From assembly GCA_001599915.1 (NCBI GenBank), contig BCIG01000020.1, forward strand, positions 583,416-647,415: a DNA stretch of 64,000 nucleotides, in the 5' to 3' direction. The notes beneath the pieces were generated by a model. It had not been told where the DNA came from. It saw nothing but the letters and a program-made list of their open reading frames with translations, and ran no database searches. Position 1 is the stretch's first letter. Each line of letters opens with the position of its first letter. Of the stretch, positions 22,862-34,431 are shown in pieces. The position numbers and the translations under genes were made by a program. This DNA comes from Symbiotaphrina buchneri. Its lineage: Eukaryota > Ascomycota > Symbiotaphrinales > Symbiotaphrinaceae.

Positions 22862-23817
22862 CTACGGCCACAACTCCTCCACCTCCCACTCCTCCCCCCT
22901 GAGCGTCCATCTCCACCTCCTCGCCGTCCTCGGATCCCTCAAATCGATCCTCTCCACCTCCTGCGGCACCACCACCACCACCCTAAAATTCGCCCTCGCG
23001 TTGGGATCATCCACATCCTCCAGCGGCGCCCCAAGCTCACCCGTTCCCTCGGGTTGCTTACTGCCCACCTTACTCCCGGGCACCGGGCCTTTAAAACTCC
23101 CTCGCATCCCGGGACTCAAATTCCCAAAATGCGCGCCGACTTCCCGTGCCCAACTCCATTCGCTCTTCCGTGAGGGGTTATGGCACCGCATGCGCCCGCC
23201 GACCGCGGCGAGGACGGCGCGTACACCTGAGGTCTCGCTCGCTGGGTCTGCGCTGTCGATGTCGTCACCGCGGATTACGTACGCGCGGCCCTTAAGCCGG
23301 AACTGGCTCCCCGTGTCTTTGGCCCACCAGACGGCCTCGCAGGGCCCGCCGCCGCCGGAGCCGGAGAATTGTGGCGGCACTGTGCTTTGGGTTTGCGAGG
23401 AGAGGGTCCCGATTTGTAGTTCAGAGGTGGAGGCGGCCCCTGGGCTGCTGGAGAAGAGTTCGGCGACTTTGGACATCCTGATGTCGGTTGTGAAGGTCGG
23501 TAGGTCGGAGGTGAAGATTCCGGAGGGGTTGAGTGGTGCGGGGTTCTTCGCTGAGGGGGAGAGAGAGGCCCAGAGGCCGCGGTAGATGCAGAAGCGTGCG
23601 TGCGGGACGAGGGTGGGGGAGTCTGTGAGGGGGGTGTTAGTGCTGGGACTGGGACGGTGGGGAGGGCCAGGTGGGAGGGCTGGAGGAGATGGGACAGACC
23701 TTTGCTGGCGGGTGCGAGCGTCGAGAAGACGAATTCCGGAGAGGGCATCTTGTCGATGTGTTCGAGGAAGACGTCGCGCCAGGGTGCAGGCGATCCGGAG
23801 CTGCTCAGCGTCGCCAT
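22862..23817 (-). CDS. Pyridoxamine 5'-phosphate oxidase-like FMN-binding protein (Alr4036 type)
   Basis: Two exons (23817-23700, 23622-22862) encode 292 residues. It starts MATLSSSGSPAPWRDVFLEH, typical of this family. The intron has donor GTCTGT, a CTAAC branch site and a CACAG acceptor, and joins LAPASK to DSPTLVPHARFCIYRGLWAS, the first beta strand of the split-barrel fold. Later motifs are FTSDLPTFTTDIRMSKVAEL, CEAVWWAKDTGSQFRLKGRA and a C-terminal RRWRWTLRGEEWEVEELWP. In PNPOx-like proteins the R-x-S-K segment and the following strand contact FMN. The family is widespread in fungi and of unknown substrate; a role in vitamin B6 salvage is not established. It ends just 3' of the Gly-rich gene at 21369-22634, in convergent orientation. 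Confidence 0.85.
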
Positions 23818-24180
23818 GGTGCGCGCCAGGTGCTGCAGTCTTCGGAGGGGCGCTATGGTTGCTGAGATTGGATGTCTAGCGTAAAGAATGATGATGGATG
23901 GGTTTGAGTTGGCAATTTCAAAGCCCAGCTGAAGTTAGGTATGGAGTTGCTGTTATATTGTGAGCGGATTGGAGGAGCTCTGCAGTTGAGTGTTGAGTCT
24001 CGCGGTCATGGATCTCGAAGGTCGTTGCGCGTCGACCAATCAATGACGTCGCTTGATTTTGGTGCACGCTCCGCAAGCAACCAACCCCCCTTCACCTCCG
24101 CGTCCAGCTCCGCACTCGCCAAAAAAGAAACCACCAACACCACGCTGCCTGCTTGTCCGCCATCAAACATCGCGAAAGCC

Positions 24181-24835
24181 ATGAAGAGCCTCAATCGCTC
24201 AGTGCAACTGCTCGCAAGACCTGGCGCAGCTTTACACCCACAGTTGCGCGCCCGCCTACTCTCGACCACCCGTCCTCTGCAGCGGCCGTCCGGCTCCTCT
24301 CCGCAGCCGGGCAAAAACCGCGTGTTGGACCTGTACGTCAGACCATTCGTTTCCCACCCTACCATATCCCGGTTACTGACACTCCACATTTAGAATCCGC
24401 ACCCCCGACGCCCTGCATACCGCCCTGCGACTAACATCCTCCTCTCACCGCCCGCTCCTAACGCTCTGGACAACCAGCTGGTGTCCCTCCTGCGCGACCA
24501 TCGAGCCCATCCTCACATCCCTCATCGCGGACGAAGGAGTCGGCGAGGCCGAGGGCGGCGTCACGTTCGCGAAGGTCGAGATGGATGCCCCCGATATGCT
24601 GGCGCAGGGCATGGGCGGCGCGGGCGAGTATGTGGTCACGAGTGTGCCGACGCTGTTGAGTTTTAGAGCGGGAGAACCGGTTTATGGGACGGCGGTGAAG
24701 AGTGTGAATGTGTTGGGCGATAGAGAGAGGATGAGGGAGTGGATTAGAGAGGAGGCGAGGGAGGGTGGGAAGATGGGTGGAGGAGGGTGGCCGATTGGGA
24801 GGATCTTTGGGGGGTTGTTTGGGAGGGGGACGTGA
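24181..24835 (+). CDS. Mitochondrial thioredoxin-like protein with WCPSC active site
   Basis: Two exons (24181-24332, 24394-24835) encode 197 residues. The first 45 residues are rich in Arg/Ser/Leu and lack acid residues (MKSLNRSVQLLARPGAALHP), typical of a mitochondrial presequence. The fold begins IRTPDALHTALRL. The redox site is TLWTTSWCPSCATIEPIL, with Cys-Pro-Ser-Cys in place of thioredoxin's Cys-Gly-Pro-Cys. Partner strands are TFAKVEMDAPDML and the cis-Pro loop VVTSVPTLLSFRAGEPVYG. The C-terminus has an amphipathic Glu/Arg helix then a Gly-rich tail. It probably acts as a matrix thiol-disulfide protein; the substrate is unknown. A divergent promoter of about 360 bp separates it from the PNPOx-like gene. 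Confidence 0.82.
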
Positions 24836-25340
24836 GGGGGTAGAGCGTTGAGTGGATTGTGGTGGATGAGGAAATGAGATCGGATGGAGATGACTGCTGG
24901 GTCCGTCCAGAGTCTGGGGTTGAGAGGACGCATCGCCCGGAAAGCAGACCATGAAAGGGATGGTCTATAGCTGGACCACTAGCGGGTGTTGACGCCCTGC
25001 TATCTCGTGAGCGAACGCGGAGGTCGTGCCTCGAGCAGAAATCCCATGTCAAGAACATGAGTCATCGAATGGCAGAGGGAGACATGCATAGAAGCCATGC
25101 TGAAGGCATTGGCGCGGCGTAACGAGTCAACACCAAAGAAAATATTAATAGCTAATCCCGCCAACTGTGTGGAGTCTCTTCTAGACCCTCAATACTATCA
25201 CAAACATCGAACAACCTCCCAAACTCCCTTAATGCTCCTGTATACCTATACCCACAATTTCTACCACCCAATGCAACTCCCTTCCCCCCAGCCAGAACCC
25301 AGCCCTCTCCCTCCCTTCTCACCATCCCCCCTCCCTCTCA
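24836..25340. other. Convergent intergenic region, about 0.5 kb
   Basis: 3' flanks of the thioredoxin-like gene and the MFS efflux gene. C-rich near 25270-25375. No gene recognised. Confidence 0.4.
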
Positions 25341-27485
25341 CTACGCCGCTCCCCCCGCCACCGTCCTGCCTTTAATACTCCTCCACTCCGCCGCCGCACT
25401 AACGCACGCCGCGAGCCCACACGCCGCAATACCCAGCGCAAACGCCGCCCTCAAGCCCAGCATATAACTCTCCAGCACGCCCTCCATCGCCTGCGCAGGA
25501 AACGTCTCCCTCAACGCCGTCGCGCCCGTCGCCAACACTAGTGCCGGATCCACGCCCGGCGCATTCACCGGCAACGTCGCTAGCAGCCGGTTCCCGAACG
25601 CGCTCTCCCCCGCGCTCACAAAGAACGCGCCGCCGAGGGTTTGGAAAAACAGGATGATGGCTGTGACGGTGCTTATGTCCTCGGGGGCGACGGCAGCTTG
25701 TGCGGACATGACGGGGACTTGGATCGCGAGCCCGACGCCGATGCCGAGGAGGATCTGGAAGCCGATCCAGTGGCCTGCGGGGCTCCCGATGGAGAGCGTG
25801 TAGATGAGCCCGGCGCCGATGGTGGAGAGCACCCCGCCTGCTACTAATAGGGGCGTCGGGTGGCCGAAGAGCGTGATGAGAGTCCCCGAGAGGATCGTGC
25901 AGATTGACACGGCGAGGATGAGTGCTAGGTTCCGGATGCCCGAGGAGGAGGCGCTGACGGAGAAGATGGATTGGAAGTAGATGGGCAGGTAGTACATGTA
26001 GAGGAAGAAGCCGCCGGCGAGGCTAGATGAAGAGGAGGTGTTAGTCTAAGAGAGAAGAACGTGATGAGGATTGGGGAGGGACGGGGAGGGAAGGAAGGAG
26101 GGAGAAGGCAGGCTTACAAGAAAATAAACGCCCCGCCCACAGCCACCGTCCTGATCCTCAACAACCGCGGCACCAGCAGGGCCTTCTCGCCCTGCATCCA
26201 CTCGACGACCAAAAACAGAATAGAGATCAAGCCAAAGCCCACGAGCGTGCCGATAACGCTTGAATCGCTCCAGGATTTACTCAGCCCGCCCCACTGCAGT
26301 GCTAGCAGGTAGCACACCACCCCCGCCATGATCGTAAATGTGCCCGGGAGGTCCATCTGCAGCAGCTTTTCGCGGAGAGGGGCGCGTAGGGGCTGTGCGG
26401 CTGCTGGAGTGTGGAAGAAGAGGAAGATGGTCAGTGCGGAAGCGCCGCCGATGGGGAGGTTGACGTAGAAACTGTGCCGGGGTGTCAGAATTGACGAGGT
26501 CATGCTGCCGTAGAGGGAGTAGAGAGAGTAGAGGTAGAGAGAATAGAGAAAGTAGAGGCCAGGGGAGGATAGGGATAGGGATAGGGATGAGGAACAGAAG
26601 ACATACCACCAGCGCCAAGTCGCATGGTCAGTAAACACGCCGCCTAGCAGCGGGCCGATAACAGAGGCCGCGCCGTACGTCGCGCCCAAGATTCCCGTGT
26701 ACGCGGGGCGTTGCTTTGGGGGAGCGGCGAAGGCGATGATCGTGTATGCCCCGCTCGCGATACCTGCTCCGCCGGCGCCCGCTACGGCGCGCCCGACGAT
26801 TAGCGTTGTGCTGGATTGGGCGACGCCTGCGGTGGGGATGTCAGTATGAGAGTTATATAGAGAGATGGGGGTGAGATTGGGGGAGAGTAGAGGGTGGTGG
26901 AGAGAGAGAGAGTGGGCTGAGGAGAGGAGAGGAGAGGGTGATGGAGTGGAGGGAAGACATACCGCAGATCAAGCTCCCGACTTCAAAGATCAGGATCGAG
27001 ATCAGGAAAGAGAGTTTCAGCGGGAAGTATTTATACAGCTTCCCCCATGTACTCTGGAAACTGGCCAGCGTGAGGAAGAACGCCGACCCGTACTGTCCAT
27101 TGCCGCGTTAGCTCCCTGCTCAGCCCCTGCTCCTGCCTGCTCCTCAAACATGCCAGCGAGAAGATGGAGTCTGGGGGAGATGGATGGAGGAACGTACCCA
27201 GCCCACATCATCCAGCGAATGAAACTGATCCGTAATCCGCGGAATGGCCGTGGCCACAATCGTCATGTCCAGCGCGACGAGGAAAATCGATAGGACTAGC
27301 GCGACGACGATGGCGATGATCTTCCATCCTGTAGGGTATTCTGAGACATCCTCAGTCTCTTCTGCCGCCTGGGCTTCGGCTTTCTCGATGGCGATGTTGT
27401 CCTCGTCGTTGATGGAGGCGGAGGAGGAGACGGGGTCCTGCTGATTCCCCTCCGTGGGGAGTTGGAGAGTGTTTGAGGTGGTCAT
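25341..27485 (-). CDS. MFS drug-efflux transporter, 14-helix DHA2 type
   Basis: Five exons (27485-27198, 27092-26963, 26826-26607, 26471-26118, 26022-25341) encode 557 residues. The N-terminal 45 residues are acidic and cytosolic. TM1 is [20 protein letters not shown] followed by [20 protein letters not shown], the DHA signature. Motif C is seen as [20 protein letters not shown] and [13 protein letters not shown] ends the first half. Later helices include [20 protein letters not shown] and [20 protein letters not shown]. Such proteins export toxins or secondary metabolites by proton antiport at the plasma membrane. The gene is divergent from a Zn2Cys6 regulator at 29278, a pairing common in efflux loci. 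The third intron carries GA-rich and GGGATA simple repeats. No biosynthetic backbone gene is nearby, so a self-protection role cannot be tied to a cluster. Confidence 0.9.
26508..26590. repeat. GA-rich and GGGATA simple repeats inside an MFS intron
   Basis: Runs of AGTAGAG/GGTAGAGA units followed by four copies of a GGGATA hexamer, lying in the third intron of the efflux gene (26606-26472). Ordinary simple sequence. Confidence 0.8.
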
Positions 27486-29277
27486 GGTTGGTGGGAGATG
27501 GTTTTATGGCTGGAATTGATGATATATGGCGGTTGGAGTGTTGATTGTTGGTGATATCAAGCAGCCCCTGATAGAGATCTCCGTAGCCCCTATTGAACAA
27601 ATACTCTGATATTCTGTTCCCAAGCTCTTGATCCAGCAGACCAGACCAAAACCCCGGGGCACATGGGACGAATATATACCACCCACCTCCATGGCTGACA
27701 TCTCCCTCCCATCCCTCCCGTGTCGTTGCTGACAATTGCTTAACTCCCGCCCTCCGTCTCATCTTTCCAACAATCCCACTTGCACTCCGGAGTTTACAGC
27801 GGACCTGCGGAGCACTTGGCAGTCAGCCCCTTTGACACCCCCTTAGCCCTGCCGCGCCTTTCCCAGTGCGGTTGGCAGGAACGGTTACTGCTGACTCATT
27901 TAAGCTTCTTTTCATGTGAGAGCACGCCGGTTTTGTTCGTCCGCCGCTTTTTTGGGGGCGGAAGTGGAAGAAAAAAGAAGAAGAGTTCCACTGTTCCACT
28001 GTGGCTTCCGCAGTGATGGTTGCCTGGCGGAAGACTGAAGATCCTTTGACGATGCGGCCTGAGAATTGACGCCTCAGATTGGCTTAGGGACCATCATGCA
28101 CGTCAAGCTCCCGCTATTGGCTCCAGGCACACGGAGTCGGGAATGTGAATTTGCCCGTTGGTTGCTCCTAGTGCTTTTCCTATCTTTTATCTGATACACT
28201 CCGTACTGCGAATAGTGACTCATGATGAGTACGGTGTACGTACGGTGTACCTGTTGCACGGTCGCCCATGTCGATAATTGCGTGTCAATCTCCTGGACTA
28301 TTCCAACGGGATGGCTCCATTGTCTGAGCATGATGGTGTAGCCACCGCATAGAGTTGTCCAATTGCGATTGTATTCAGGAAATTGCAGTGGGCTGTAGTT
28401 GGGTATCGAGTCCTTCGTAGCCATGCAAAGGTGGTTGCAGTCGCGAGGGTTACCTATTGTTAGGTCCGAATAATGCTACCAAAGCTTCCGGAGGTAAGCT
28501 TAACTAGACCTACATTGATGCTACGGATTTAAGTCCCAGAGATGGCTCTTCGCAGATCCGGCTGAATTCAGCAGGACTGCGATAAGCAAGGATTGTTGCT
28601 GCATGATGGTAAGAGGTTTCTGGAGAGTGACTACGGTAGCGTGGCTAGTGACTGGCAGAAAAGAACAATGACGTTTCAAGCTCATTCAGATGTTGAAGCT
28701 TCTATTACATTCTAATTCTCTAATTGCGATCAAGGAAGCTCTTCTTCTGGTGTTTGAAGGATGTCGTCTTCACATTCCAATCACGTGCTTATGCTTCTCA
28801 AGGAGTAGATCTATGCTTCGATGCAGAGCAATCAATTCCAATGCCAGAACTGAATTCTGTGCATTGGACTTCAATGAATGATGCCATCACTGGGCTAAGA
28901 TAGATCCCGTATTGACATTTTTTAGTGTGCTGGTTGTTGCCAACGCCTCTGAATCTCATCGCCAAGAACGAGGGCACAAAGTACGTACTCCGGACGAATT
29001 CGTCCGACGAGCGGAGGAATTTTGACCGCCGTTTGCGGCCATGTAAGAAAGGAGCACACATGATTTGTGATCAGAGGGCCGTGCGTAATTACGGCCTTCA
29101 GAAAATCTGGCGCTATCTACGACCCATTCCAACCACGAGAAATGCCAATTCTTTTGTTCTGACTCAGATCATCATTCGTGCGGTACGGACGAACCTCATG
29201 GACAAGGCAAGGCTAAACTCCGCCGAAGTGGTTCGACCTACTTCCCATTTCTAGTACCAGGACACCATCCACTGAAC
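27486..29277. promoter_or_regulatory. Divergent promoter region of efflux MFS and Zn2Cys6 regulator, about 1.8 kb
   Basis: Contains a perfect 16-bp palindrome CGGACGAATTCGTCCG at 28991-29006, which reads as CGG-N10-CCG, a plausible Zn2Cys6 dimer site, 272 bp before the regulator's ATG. Two close copies of TACGGTGTAC lie at about 28229-28249. Short open frames on both strands look spurious. Confidence 0.5.
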
Positions 29278-31924
29278 ATGTCCGCCGCAGCAATGTCTGT
29301 CTCTTCAAGGTCCGCCGATGAAGGGCCACAGGAAGGCCCCCCTCGCAAAAAGCTGCGTAAGGGAACTCATAGTTGTCTTGAATGTAAGTTTGGCATGTGA
29401 GCGCATTGTCATCGCAAGCGTGGAGTTCCACGGAATGTAGTTGGGATTCCGCGCAGTTATTTGGAACGTTGGTGTGGTTATCGGTAGATTTGCGCATGGC
29501 GGTTGGAAGATGTTGTTCACATGCTAAATTGTGCATGCTTATTATTTGGCTCCTTCGCATTTCCTTTTGCTAGCTATGAACTCACTGTGCGTTGTTAATC
29601 AATTACCACATCGTCCATCACATTTGCTTTACGGATCATATGTTCCATTGTCGCTAACTATCCCAAAGGTAGACGCCGCAAGGCCCGCTGTGTCTTCGAT
29701 TCAGACAGTGCCCCGATCTGCAATGGATGTATTGCTCGAGGCACATCTTGTATCGGCCAGGAATTCGAGGCCGAAGTGGCCGACAACAGGAAGAGCGTTA
29801 GGGAAAGGGTCGGTCGACTCGAAGGGCTGATCGAGTCAATCGCTGCTTCGGTCAAACGGCTAGAACAAGGTCTCCCTGCTTCACCATCTGCGAACGACAA
29901 CTTCCCAGGGGAGCTCCTCACTCCGCCATCACCAGCCCCTCCGATTATAGAAAAGCCTTCACAACTACCGGATATCCCCCAAGAGGGAACTGGTGCACCT
30001 CTACATTCATTATTCAACAATGCCGTCTTGACTCGTGTCGAGAATGTCGTTGACCAGAATACGAATCGTTCCCAGCAGCACCCTCTCCCGAAATGGACAA
30101 GAATTCGCCGCGAACTCCTTGCTATCCTTCCCAATCAACATGACATGGATATACTCTTCGAGTTGTCAAAGCCCTGGTGGGAGGCTTGGAAAGAGTTCTT
30201 TCCCGAATCGTTGCCTGGAGATCCAAAGATAACACTTCGAGACTATGCTAAGCATGCATTGGCTCAGTCTGATCCAGCTGTCATCGGAAACATCATGATC
30301 GCACTTGCCATAGGCATCCAACAGATGCCACCTGAGTATAACGGACAGAACCTACATAGCGATACACCTTTGTCGGAACTCATGGACACTTTAGTCTCGG
30401 CTGTGGAGCGCTTGATAATCAAGGATGATGAGATAGCAAGCACTATCCAAGGTATCGAATGCATGCTCCTTGCTTCAAAGCTGTAAGTGTTACCACTCCG
30501 TTTGTCCGTATTCCTGATCTGATATCCTCAGGTATATGAATATTGGCAAGATTCGTACAGCCTGGATCAACTACCGACGTGCTACAACATTTGCACAACT
30601 TCTCGGGATGCACAAATCCATGAAGGAACTTTACCAATATCAAAAGCGGGTGGAGTCATCGTCCACTATCCCATACTCCCAGGACAGGCTGTCGTTGCTT
30701 CGACGTAAAGCCGCCATCTGGGCAACGCTGTTCCGCTGTGATCGGCTCGTGGGTCTACTCCTGGGCCTTCCATATTCTATTCCAGATATCGATATGGCAG
30801 AATATCTCGCCACCGTTACAGCTCCTTGCGAGGTCATGATGCGCCGTGTGGACAAGGTTATCAGTCGTATCATCGACCGTAATCTTAGCGATGGCCCTCC
30901 TTCATTCGCCACAACACTCCAACTCGATCAAGAGCTGCAAGAAATCGCCAAAACCGAATCCGAGCGATGGTGGGAAGCGCGCCGCGAGGACTTTCCGTCT
31001 TCGAACATCTACCAAACCGTCCTCATGGTCCAGTTCTTCTTCCACCAGATCCGCGCTCTCGTCCACCTACCTTTCATGCTTCAAAGCGCCAATAATCGCG
31101 CCTACGAGTACAACCGCTTGGCATGTCTGGAGTCTTCTCGAGAGATGATCAAGCGCTACCTGGTCATGCGCTACGAAGCCGGGAAGGTCTCTTACGTCTG
31201 CAAGGTAGTCGACTACCAAGCCTTCACCGCGACGGTATGCCTCTTGCTCAACTACTTTGGCTACGCCCGCATTGGAGTGCACGATCCCGGCCAAGACGAA
31301 GCGGACTGGGACCTCATTGAGAAGATGATCATCGTCCTGCGTCGGGCCTCTAGAGAAGTCGGCGGCGTGGTAGCCAGCCAGGCGCTCCGGGTCCTCGAAC
31401 TCCTATCCGGCCAATCCGACGCTTGCCAGCAGTGCGACGGCGACTCGGCGCCGATCGTCATCCCCTTCTTCGGAACCATCCGCGTGCGGCCCGGCAAAGC
31501 CTTCGACACGACAAAATGCACCGGCCCGCTCCCCACCCCCGACTCCACCATCACCGTCAACTCCACCCCTCGCTCATGCGGCACGAATAACCCCGCGGAC
31601 CAGAACCTCGACCCGCAACTAACCACGCTCCCGACCAACAGCAGCGCCGGAACGAGTCCTGCCGCAGCCAGCAGCAGCAGCGTCCCGGGCGTGCCCGAAG
31701 TATCGACGCTGACGAGCACGGCGGCCGGCGGATACGGTGCGCAGGGAAGCAATATCTCGTACACGAACCTGTTTGCGGTCGATGCGGAGGATGCGTTGCT
31801 TTCGAATCTGGGTGGGGGGCAGTCGTGGCAGCCGGCGCTGAATTTTGATCTCGATGCGAATTGGAGCTGGTTTGTGGACCCGAATGGTGGTGCGGGGGGC
31901 GTGGGGGGCATGACGGCTATGTAA
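29278..31924 (+). CDS. Zn(II)2Cys6 transcription factor, divergent from the MFS efflux gene
   Basis: Three exons (29278-29383, 29669-30482, 30532-31924) encode 770 residues. The zinc cluster is split by intron 1, which is unusually long (285 bp): HSCLEC is completed across the junction into RRRKARC, then VFDSDSAPICNGCIARGTSC. Spacing is Cx2Cx6Cx9Cx2Cx6C. A linker and a heptad-like dimerisation segment follow (SVRERVGRLEGLIESIAASV). The middle region (about 170-480) fits the fungal middle homology domain, with RTAWINYRRATTFAQLLGMH and LFRCDRLVGLLLGLPYSIPD. The C-terminal 200 residues are Ser/Thr/Gly-rich and may activate transcription. Its likely target is the divergent efflux gene. It appears intact. 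Confidence 0.9.
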
Positions 31925-31950
31925 GGCGGTGGATGAGTGATTTATACCCG

Positions 31951-32025
31951 GTTTTTGGTTTTTGGTGTTTGGTGTTTGGTGGTGTTGGGGGATTGGAGGA
32001 AGGAGGGAAGGAGGGAAGGAGGGAT
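31951..32025 (+). repeat. G/T and GGAAGGAG simple repeats in the 3' flank
   Basis: Tandem 7-mers of the type GTTTTTG/GTGTTTG at 31951-31983, then an 8-mer run (GGAGGGAA) at 31994-32025. They lie just after the regulator's stop and are probably in its 3' UTR. Confidence 0.75.
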
Positions 32026-33077
32026 GAGAAGATGGGACGGGATGGCAAGGGCTGGTTACCTAGGTAGCTAGATCGTCATCTAGACTCAATATGAAAACAA
32101 TCCTATTGAAGCTGGCGAAAGGTGAACCATACGTCTACGAAATAGCAGAGGCTGTGCTGGGGCTCTGACCTACCTTAGGTGAATCATGTTCCAATACCGA
32201 CGAGACTCAATGAACCTGCTTTACGAGGCGTAGTCTGCCTTGCCAGACACATCTCGCTCGCCCGTCCCTTCCATACTATTCGCTGCACTTGATTCTGACT
32301 CTGAAGAGATGAACGACCAAGCCAGCTCGCTCGTTCTGCAGAGTATCCCCTCATGCTCAATCTTGTGCATGTTTGCTACCTTATCCAGCAAACCCGACCC
32401 AACCCAGCCGCTGTGTGCACTCTGGGCGCTCTGTGCAAGGGTTGTGCTGTGCTATCATTAGTCTCGCAGGTGCCACCTACGCGGTCCTACCGCGCCAACC
32501 ATACAACCAGCACCGGGGCGAGCGATCCTGCAGCAACCCGCCGCAGCCCGCAGCGGATGATTTCCCGCGCATTATTTAGGCTGTGCGAGTCTGAGGGTGG
32601 TGAACGGTGTTTGCTAGAGATTCTTCTGATTCGGAACATCCCTGCTCGTGCGTGCACGTATGTATTTGTGTATGTAGGTATCTGATGTATGGATAGTATA
32701 GTAGAAGCCACGTAGTGGATTATTCCACAGCCGCCTTGACTGCCAGGGTCCAGCCAGCTGCGGTGTTGTGAGAGGTGCGTCAACAGCGACAGGATGCCCA
32801 GCGTGTGTGTTCGTGCGTGCCAGTGAGTCAGCTGCAGCATGGGTGGCTTCTTTCGCCTGGTTTGAAGAGTCGGCTGACTGCTGACTGCTGACTGAAGCCT
32901 TGCTTTGGACTTGGAGGGCTGGAAGAGGTAGGAAGTCCGGTAGCTTAAGATTGAGGTTTGAGGGCGCTTGGAAGGGTTATGAATATAGACCGCTTGATCA
33001 AGACTTAAGAGATAGTAGTTCGAGAGCGCAGGTCAACAGCGGATGCCTCTGCCTCGGACTCGGCTTCGGACGCTGTC
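32026..33077. other. Intergenic region, about 1.0 kb
   Basis: A TACCTAGGTA palindrome lies near 32057 and an ACCTACCTTAGGT-like element near 32170. No gene recognised. Confidence 0.4.
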
Positions 33078-33950
33078 ATGGAAGAAAGAACTCGCCGGCC
33101 ATATTCCTACACCAGCGCGCAATCGACGAAGACGAAGCCTTCCCAGGCGAACCATGTGAGCGTGAGGGGGAAGATTCTGCCGCCATACACCGAAAACCAA
33201 GCTGGAGACACCCGCGGCCCAGGCCCAGTGGGAGGGTCTATCTCTACACATACCCCCCGCTATGATATAGCGCAACACCTCTATCTCTTTGGGCGCACAT
33301 CTGATGCCGACTTACCGCCGCCGCCGGACTATGAAACCCTCGCACGCACTGATGCAGACGCCGATTATGCCCTTGCGCTGCAGTTTCAGCTGCAGGAAGA
33401 GAGTGAAAGTGGCGTGGCAATGTCAACACCGGCGGATACTGCTGTGAAGGTGGTAGGGGATACGCAGCAGGATACGCAGCGGGATGCGAGGATTGCGTGG
33501 ATGCTGCTGCGGCAGGAGGAGTTGGGGCAGAGGAAGAACAGAGGGTTAAGAGGGGATGAGCTGCTGGTGGGGGATGCGAGAGGGAAGAGGTTTGATGGGC
33601 AGCGAGAGCAGCGAGAGCAGCGAGGGCAGCGAGGGCAGGGAGTTCAGGGGTTGAATGGGTGTTATGGTCTTGAATATCCCGTTATCGGGCCGTCGTGTCA
33701 GGGGGGGAGGGAGGAGACGAATGTAGGGACGCTGCTGGCAGTACCGACGAGAGATCTTCTTTCTGGCGAGCAAAGGTGTTGGCAGAAGAGTTCAGGGGCC
33801 GCTGCGGATGGGCCAGTATTGCCTGTAGGCGTGATTATCTTCGAATGTCCAGTATGCTTTGAGATGCAGCCATACAGTGTAGCATCCAAGCACGATCCGG
33901 GGATTTACTTTGGGAATGGAAGAGCATGTCAGCATTGGGCAACGCAGTGA
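33078..33950 (+). CDS. Hypothetical protein with a Gln/Arg/Gly repeat and a CxxC end
   Basis: Single open frame of 290 residues from ATG 33078 (MEERTRRPYSYTSAQS). An ordered-looking segment near residues 60-120 (YDIAQHLYLFGRTSDADLPP; DADADYALALQFQLQEE) resembles the ubiquitin-interacting-type short helix seen before RING domains in fungal E3-like proteins. A 9-bp repeat at about 33600-33645 gives QREQREQRGQRGQG. The last 40 residues contain IIFECPVCFEMQPYS, which looks like the first CxxC of a RING, but no further paired Cys/His follow. Either the rest of the RING lies in an exon I could not find, or the protein is truncated. I do not assign a function. Confidence 0.55.
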   Translation: MEERTRRPYSYTSAQSTKTKPSQANHVSVRGKILPPYTENQAGDTRGPGPVGGSISTHTPRYDIAQHLYLFGRTSDADLPPPPDYETLARTDADADYALALQFQLQEESESGVAMSTPADTAVKVVGDTQQDTQRDARIAWMLLRQEELGQRKNRGLRGDELLVGDARGKRFDGQREQREQRGQRGQGVQGLNGCYGLEYPVIGPSCQGGREETNVGTLLAVPTRDLLSGEQRCWQKSSGAAADGPVLPVGVIIFECPVCFEMQPYSVASKHDPGIYFGNGRACQHWATQ

Positions 33951-34431
33951 GGCGACTTGCAAGATGATTCTGGAATGTAAGGAATGACTTGGATGGAGAT
34001 CTGCGAAGCTTGAAAGAATAGATGTGATGAAGGGCGGAATATTATGCGATGAGAGATTATGCCTCTTTTTGAAACGGCAAGACAGTCTTGCTGAGAATGA
34101 GCGTGCGAATGATTTCATGAGGCCAAGTACCGTATCTCATACAGACGATTTTAAACATACAAATCAAACAGACGGACGAAGTAGACGTATCACCGGCGAT
34201 GACATGACTTGCTATCCTAGTAAACTATACCCGGTCCCCAGCAAGTAAGATCTTATAATGGATAAATGAATGAATTTCGACCGTACTTCTATATAAGACT
34301 GGCTCAACATCCACGGAAACACCACCATCTCTCCCCCTCTCCCATCTATCAAATCACATAGCAGGAATACCACCAACCCCTTCGTCCCACGCCCTCCTCC
34401 TTCCCTCAACCTCACGGTAGCATCAACCACC
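33951..34431. other. Convergent intergenic region
   Basis: About 0.5 kb between two 3' ends. No gene or repeat recognised. Confidence 0.4.

Noticed and set aside
28074-28424. 116-residue open frame on the minus strand
   Set aside because: No domain, no hydrophobic or repeat structure, poor start context and no supporting neighbour; looks like a chance frame in a promoter region.
25341-31924. Secondary-metabolite biosynthetic cluster around the efflux pump and regulator
   Set aside because: No polyketide synthase, non-ribosomal synthetase, terpene cyclase or tailoring enzyme is present nearby; only the pump and regulator pair is supported.
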